Part shown: piece by piece, positions 14,807 through 17,177 of the stretch
Position numbering within the stretch: position 1 is the first letter of the stretch
How the letters are laid out: each line of letters begins with the position of its first letter
Origin: Candidatus Woesearchaeota archaeon
GTDB lineage: Archaea; Nanobdellota; Nanobdellia; Woesearchaeales; UBA583
Reading direction: 5' to 3'
DNA: 17,177 bases
Assembly (NCBI GenBank): GCA_007117405.1
Contig: SKGP01000036.1
Coordinates: 1-17,177, forward strand
The notes under the pieces: generated by a model
What the model was told of the DNA's origin: nothing
The model's database searches: none
Seen by the model: the letters and a program-made list of their open reading frames with translations, nothing else
Made by a program: the position numbers and the translations under genes

Positions 14807-14810
14807 CACC
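14807..14810 (-). promoter_or_regulatory. Shine-Dalgarno site (GGTG) of the CYTH gene
   Basis: On the minus strand TAAGGTG follows the stop of the upstream gene. GGTG matches the archaeal 16S 3' end and sits nine bases before the ATG at 14797, which decides the start. Confidence 0.55.
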
Positions 14811-15740
14811 TTATCTTAATCTAGTTATAATGTGCTTTTTACCATTTGAAAATATCACTGCATCTTCAAATTGAGATACAATTGAGCCGTCAACAGTAGA
14901 AAGGGCATCATACTCATAAATTATATTATTTAATTTTAATACTTTCAAAGCATATAAAACTTTCCTTTTTTCAAGACCACCTTCAAGACCTAAATTTTCC
15001 CTAACCTCTTTTAATAACCATCTTTTTGAAAAAGGCAAATAAGGATAATTCTCTTTTATAAAATCCAAAACTTTCTTTGCAATTGGATCTCTTACAGGTT
15101 TATTGTTTGTCAAGTGCAAAATATTTGAAGGTCCACAACTTTTTACTTTAGGACTACCATATGTAAAAAATGGCTCAATTGCAAATTCACTATTATCTTC
15201 AACTTTTCTCCCATCTCCATTTTCATAATTTGGAACTGAAAGACCGCAATGTAAATCGTTTCTTCCAATTTGGTGACCAGATAAATTATGTATTGTATTA
15301 AAACCATGTTTTCTTGCAACACCATCTACAATTTTTCCTAAATCAGACATTGTTGATGAAATTTCAATATTTTCCATAATAGCATTTAAACCTTCAAAAT
15401 TAGCATCCATTAATTTTTTATGCTTGTTATCTTCGATTTCAATAGATATTGCGTTATCGGTAATAAAACCATCTTTAGAAACACCAAAATCTATTTTTAT
15501 CAAATCCCCTTTCTTCAGCAAATACCCTTCATCAAAAACAGTGTAATGTGCAGCAACATCATTAACTGATACTGTACAAGGAAATGCTGGCAGATATCCT
15601 CTTTCAAATATTGATTTCTCCACAAAATCTATTATCTGAGTAATGTCCATGCCAACTTTTGGCATCGATGAAACTTCTTTCCTCAGATTTCTTGTGAATT
15701 TTCCAATTTCAAAAAGAATATCTTCATTTAATTTTTCCAT
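14811..15740 (-). CDS. map: Methionine aminopeptidase, type II
   Basis: Cytoplasmic metalloprotease that removes the initiator methionine from new proteins. The 309-residue protein has the pita-bread fold landmarks and the full ligand set: substrate His65 (AAHYT), metal ligands Asp84 (KIDFGV), Asp95 (ITDNA), His156 (LSGHQIG), Glu189 (FAIEPFF) and Glu292 (SQFEDAV). The type II insertion that holds a helical domain lies between the His and last Glu (about residues 215-275, with RWLLKEVRENLGLEGGLEKRKVLYALK-like helices). The length is normal for archaea. A TTTATATA box (15767-15774) is centred about 30 bases before the ATG, so the leader is very short. It leads the CYTH gene in a likely two-gene operon. 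Confidence 0.96.
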   Translation of the reverse strand: MEKLNEDILFEIGKFTRNLRKEVSSMPKVGMDITQIIDFVEKSIFERGYLPAFPCTVSVNDVAAHYTVFDEGYLLKKGDLIKIDFGVSKDGFITDNAISIEIEDNKHKKLMDANFEGLNAIMENIEISSTMSDLGKIVDGVARKHGFNTIHNLSGHQIGRNDLHCGLSVPNYENGDGRKVEDNSEFAIEPFFTYGSPKVKSCGPSNILHLTNNKPVRDPIAKKVLDFIKENYPYLPFSKRWLLKEVRENLGLEGGLEKRKVLYALKVLKLNNIIYEYDALSTVDGSIVSQFEDAVIFSNGKKHIITRLR

Positions 15741-15766
15741 ATATAAAATTAAGTAATATAAAAAAA

Positions 15767-15774
15767 TATATAAA
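15767..15774 (-). promoter_or_regulatory. TATA box of map
   Basis: On the minus strand it reads TTTATATA, centred about 30 bases before the ATG at 15740. Confidence 0.45.
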
Positions 15775-15784
15775 ACTACCTAAA

Positions 15785-16831
15785 TTATTTTTCATCAGAA
15801 ACTTTTTTATCAGAGTTCTCAAAAGAGAGTTTTTCTCCCAGATATATTTTATTTACTTTACCAACTCTTATTCTGTTTAAAATCTTTTTATTATGAAGTT
15901 TTGAAATTATCTTACTCAAATTTGACTTAGTCATTGTTGGAATAAAGTTTAATATGTCATATTGTGAAATACCTTCATTTTGTTTTACAATTCCAGCAAC
16001 TTCTCTTTCGTTTTCAGTCAAATATTTTTCAACATATTCTAAGTATTTTTTCTCTCCATTCTTTTCCTCAACTATTTCTAATTTATTCGGTAATTCTTGA
16101 TTTTTTGCATCTATTTCTGTATTAATTTCTATTTCAAAACCTTTATCTTTATTGATTTTTTGATTCTCTTGGTCTAAATTCTCTTTCTTCATATTCTTTT
16201 TCTTTCTAATAATTAATATGAAAATAAATATAATTAGAACTGGAATAAAAAACAATACAAATAAAATATATTTTAAAATTCTATCAATTAGTGGTAATTC
16301 TTCTCTTAAACTAGTTTTAAAATTAACTAAAAATAATGTGTCTGATTCAATATTATTAAGTTCCCAAATATATTCTCCTTCCCTTGAAATTAAATAGTTT
16401 CTCGGAAAAATTTCATCTGGAGTTGCAAATTCTTTTTCAAAAAAAAGAGTATATCTTAAAAAATCAACAGGAAAGTTGAAATTTATGTAGTTAGAATATG
16501 TGTTTTTTAAAATAACATCTTCTGAGATTGGAGCAGAAGTTAGCGTTATATAAAATGTTTTATTTGCTGTTTCCTCAGGTCTAAATATAAAATAACTACC
16601 GGCAATATTGTACCCTAAAATATTCCCATCACTATCCCTTGCAGAAATAATTCTTGCCTCTCTTGGCTTTTCAAATGAAAAAGATGAATAACTCTCATTT
16701 TCATTAAAAACAAATTTATAATCAAATCTAGTATGGTCTGTATGAACATGGGAATATATGTATACGGATGCCGAATTAACAAGAGATATTCCTAAAAGCA
16801 AAAGAATTAGGAATGTAAATTTCCTTAACAT
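15785..16831 (-). CDS. Membrane-spanning winged-helix transcriptional regulator
   Basis: A 348-residue protein with a signal peptide (MLRKFTFLILLLLGISLVNS), a beta-rich ectodomain of about 160 residues, one transmembrane helix (about 186-209, ending IIRKKKN), a charged cytoplasmic linker (210-265), and a C-terminal winged helix-turn-helix (about 270-332): LTENEREVAGIVKQNEGISQ, then MTKSNLSKIISKLHNKKILNR (recognition helix) and a beta wing RVGKVNKIYL. This domain order suggests a one-component sensor that reads an outside signal and binds DNA at the membrane; similar architectures occur in other archaea. The wing and helix pattern resembles the DUF7343-type wHTH. The ligand and targets are unknown. 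It is divergent from the uppS-like gene and may share its promoter. Confidence 0.82.
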   Translation of the reverse strand: MLRKFTFLILLLLGISLVNSASVYIYSHVHTDHTRFDYKFVFNENESYSSFSFEKPREARIISARDSDGNILGYNIAGSYFIFRPEETANKTFYITLTSAPISEDVILKNTYSNYINFNFPVDFLRYTLFFEKEFATPDEIFPRNYLISREGEYIWELNNIESDTLFLVNFKTSLREELPLIDRILKYILFVLFFIPVLIIFIFILIIRKKKNMKKENLDQENQKINKDKGFEIEINTEIDAKNQELPNKLEIVEEKNGEKKYLEYVEKYLTENEREVAGIVKQNEGISQYDILNFIPTMTKSNLSKIISKLHNKKILNRIRVGKVNKIYLGEKLSFENSDKKVSDEK

Positions 16832-16853
16832 AAAAATATACTAATTGACAAGA

Positions 16854-16861
16854 TTTATAAA
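16854..16861. promoter_or_regulatory. Palindromic TATA box between two divergent genes
   Basis: TTTATAAA is its own reverse complement. Its centre lies 26.5 bases from the ATG at 16831 (minus) and 25.5 bases from the ATG at 16883 (plus), so one TBP site could serve both leaderless genes. Confidence 0.55.
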
Positions 16862-16882
16862 CTTTATGAAAACTAAAAAAAT

Positions 16883-17177
16883 ATGGATATTCATATTGGT
16901 TTTATAATGGATGGAAATCGAAGATATTCGAAAAAGCAGTCCATTGATTTAAAACAAGGTTATAGAAAAGGAATGGAAAAGTTTTTGGATATGGTAAGAT
17001 GTCAAGTAAAATATAACATTTATGAAACATCATTTTTTGCTTTATCAAATGATAATTACAAAAAGAGACCTATTGAAGAAAAAAAAGTTCTTTTTGAACT
17101 TATGAAATTTTTTGCAGATAACAAGGATGTAGAAAATTTCTTCATTAATAATAAAATAAAAATTAGTTTGAAAGGAA
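16883..17177 (+). CDS. uppS: cis-Prenyltransferase (undecaprenyl diphosphate synthase-like), 3'-truncated by the window edge
   Basis: Enzyme that adds isopentenyl units in cis to make long polyprenyl diphosphates, the lipid carriers for glycan assembly (dolichol-like in archaea). Only 98 residues are visible. It begins DIHIGFIMDGNRRYSKKQ, containing the catalytic Asp of the MDGN motif and the archaeal-style GNRRY. The later LSNDNYKKRP matches the family's S-x-E-N-x(2)-RP region, but with Asp in place of Glu, and the usual Gly-His before the helix is GY (QGYRKG); both are worth checking in the full protein. The ATG is supported by the TATA box 25.5 bases upstream, giving a leaderless mRNA. Confidence 0.9.
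   Translation, partial: MDIHIGFIMDGNRRYSKKQSIDLKQGYRKGMEKFLDMVRCQVKYNIYETSFFALSNDNYKKRPIEEKKVLFELMKFFADNKDVENFFINNKIKISLKG

Noticed and set aside
14798..14809. GTG start of the CYTH protein at 14809
   Set aside because: That GTG is part of the likely ribosome-binding GGTG, and the family motif begins right after the ATG at 14797.

Overview
The window comes from a strongly A+T-rich archaeal genome. It carries archaeal-type leucyl-tRNA synthetase, TFB, two histones, a HerA-type ATPase, a Trm5-family methyltransferase and a type II methionine aminopeptidase. Genes are tightly packed. Many have a TATA-like box about 26 bases before the start codon, which implies leaderless mRNAs. Small compact genes, low GC and several secreted or membrane proteins without named families suggest a DPANN-type lineage (Woesearchaeota/Pacearchaeota-like). 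That placement is an inference from style, not from a marker phylogeny.

Layout. Positions 1-521 hold the end of an inorganic pyrophosphatase gene, followed on the minus strand by a small three-helix membrane protein and leuS (to 3766). Divergent from leuS is a HerA/DUF87-type ATPase (3850-6504) interrupted in its Walker B motif by a 444-residue LAGLIDADG intein. A hypothetical gene (6506-7036) lies tail to tail with it. Two plus-strand genes follow: a Trm5-like tRNA methyltransferase and a DRE-TIM (isopropylmalate/homocitrate synthase-like) enzyme.

From 9309 to 13276 three minus-strand genes form one apparent operon: TFB, a single-pass membrane protein, and a membrane-anchored cysteine-rich protein ending in an N-acetylmuramidase (peptidoglycan hydrolase) domain. 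A two-gene histone operon follows upstream (13370-13800). On the plus strand at 13914 is tRNA-Trp(CCA). Its 3' end is duplicated 95 bases downstream inside a composite repeat block (13966-14220). Minus-strand genes for a CYTH-domain protein, methionine aminopeptidase and a membrane-spanning winged-helix regulator follow. The window ends inside a plus-strand cis-prenyltransferase (uppS-like) gene, which may share one palindromic TATA box with the divergent regulator.

Most genes are information-processing housekeeping: charging and modifying tRNA, N-terminal methionine removal, transcription initiation, chromatin and DNA translocation. The points most worth a second look are the peptidoglycan hydrolase in an archaeal TFB operon, the intein in the ATPase active site, and the duplicated tRNA-Trp 3' end.
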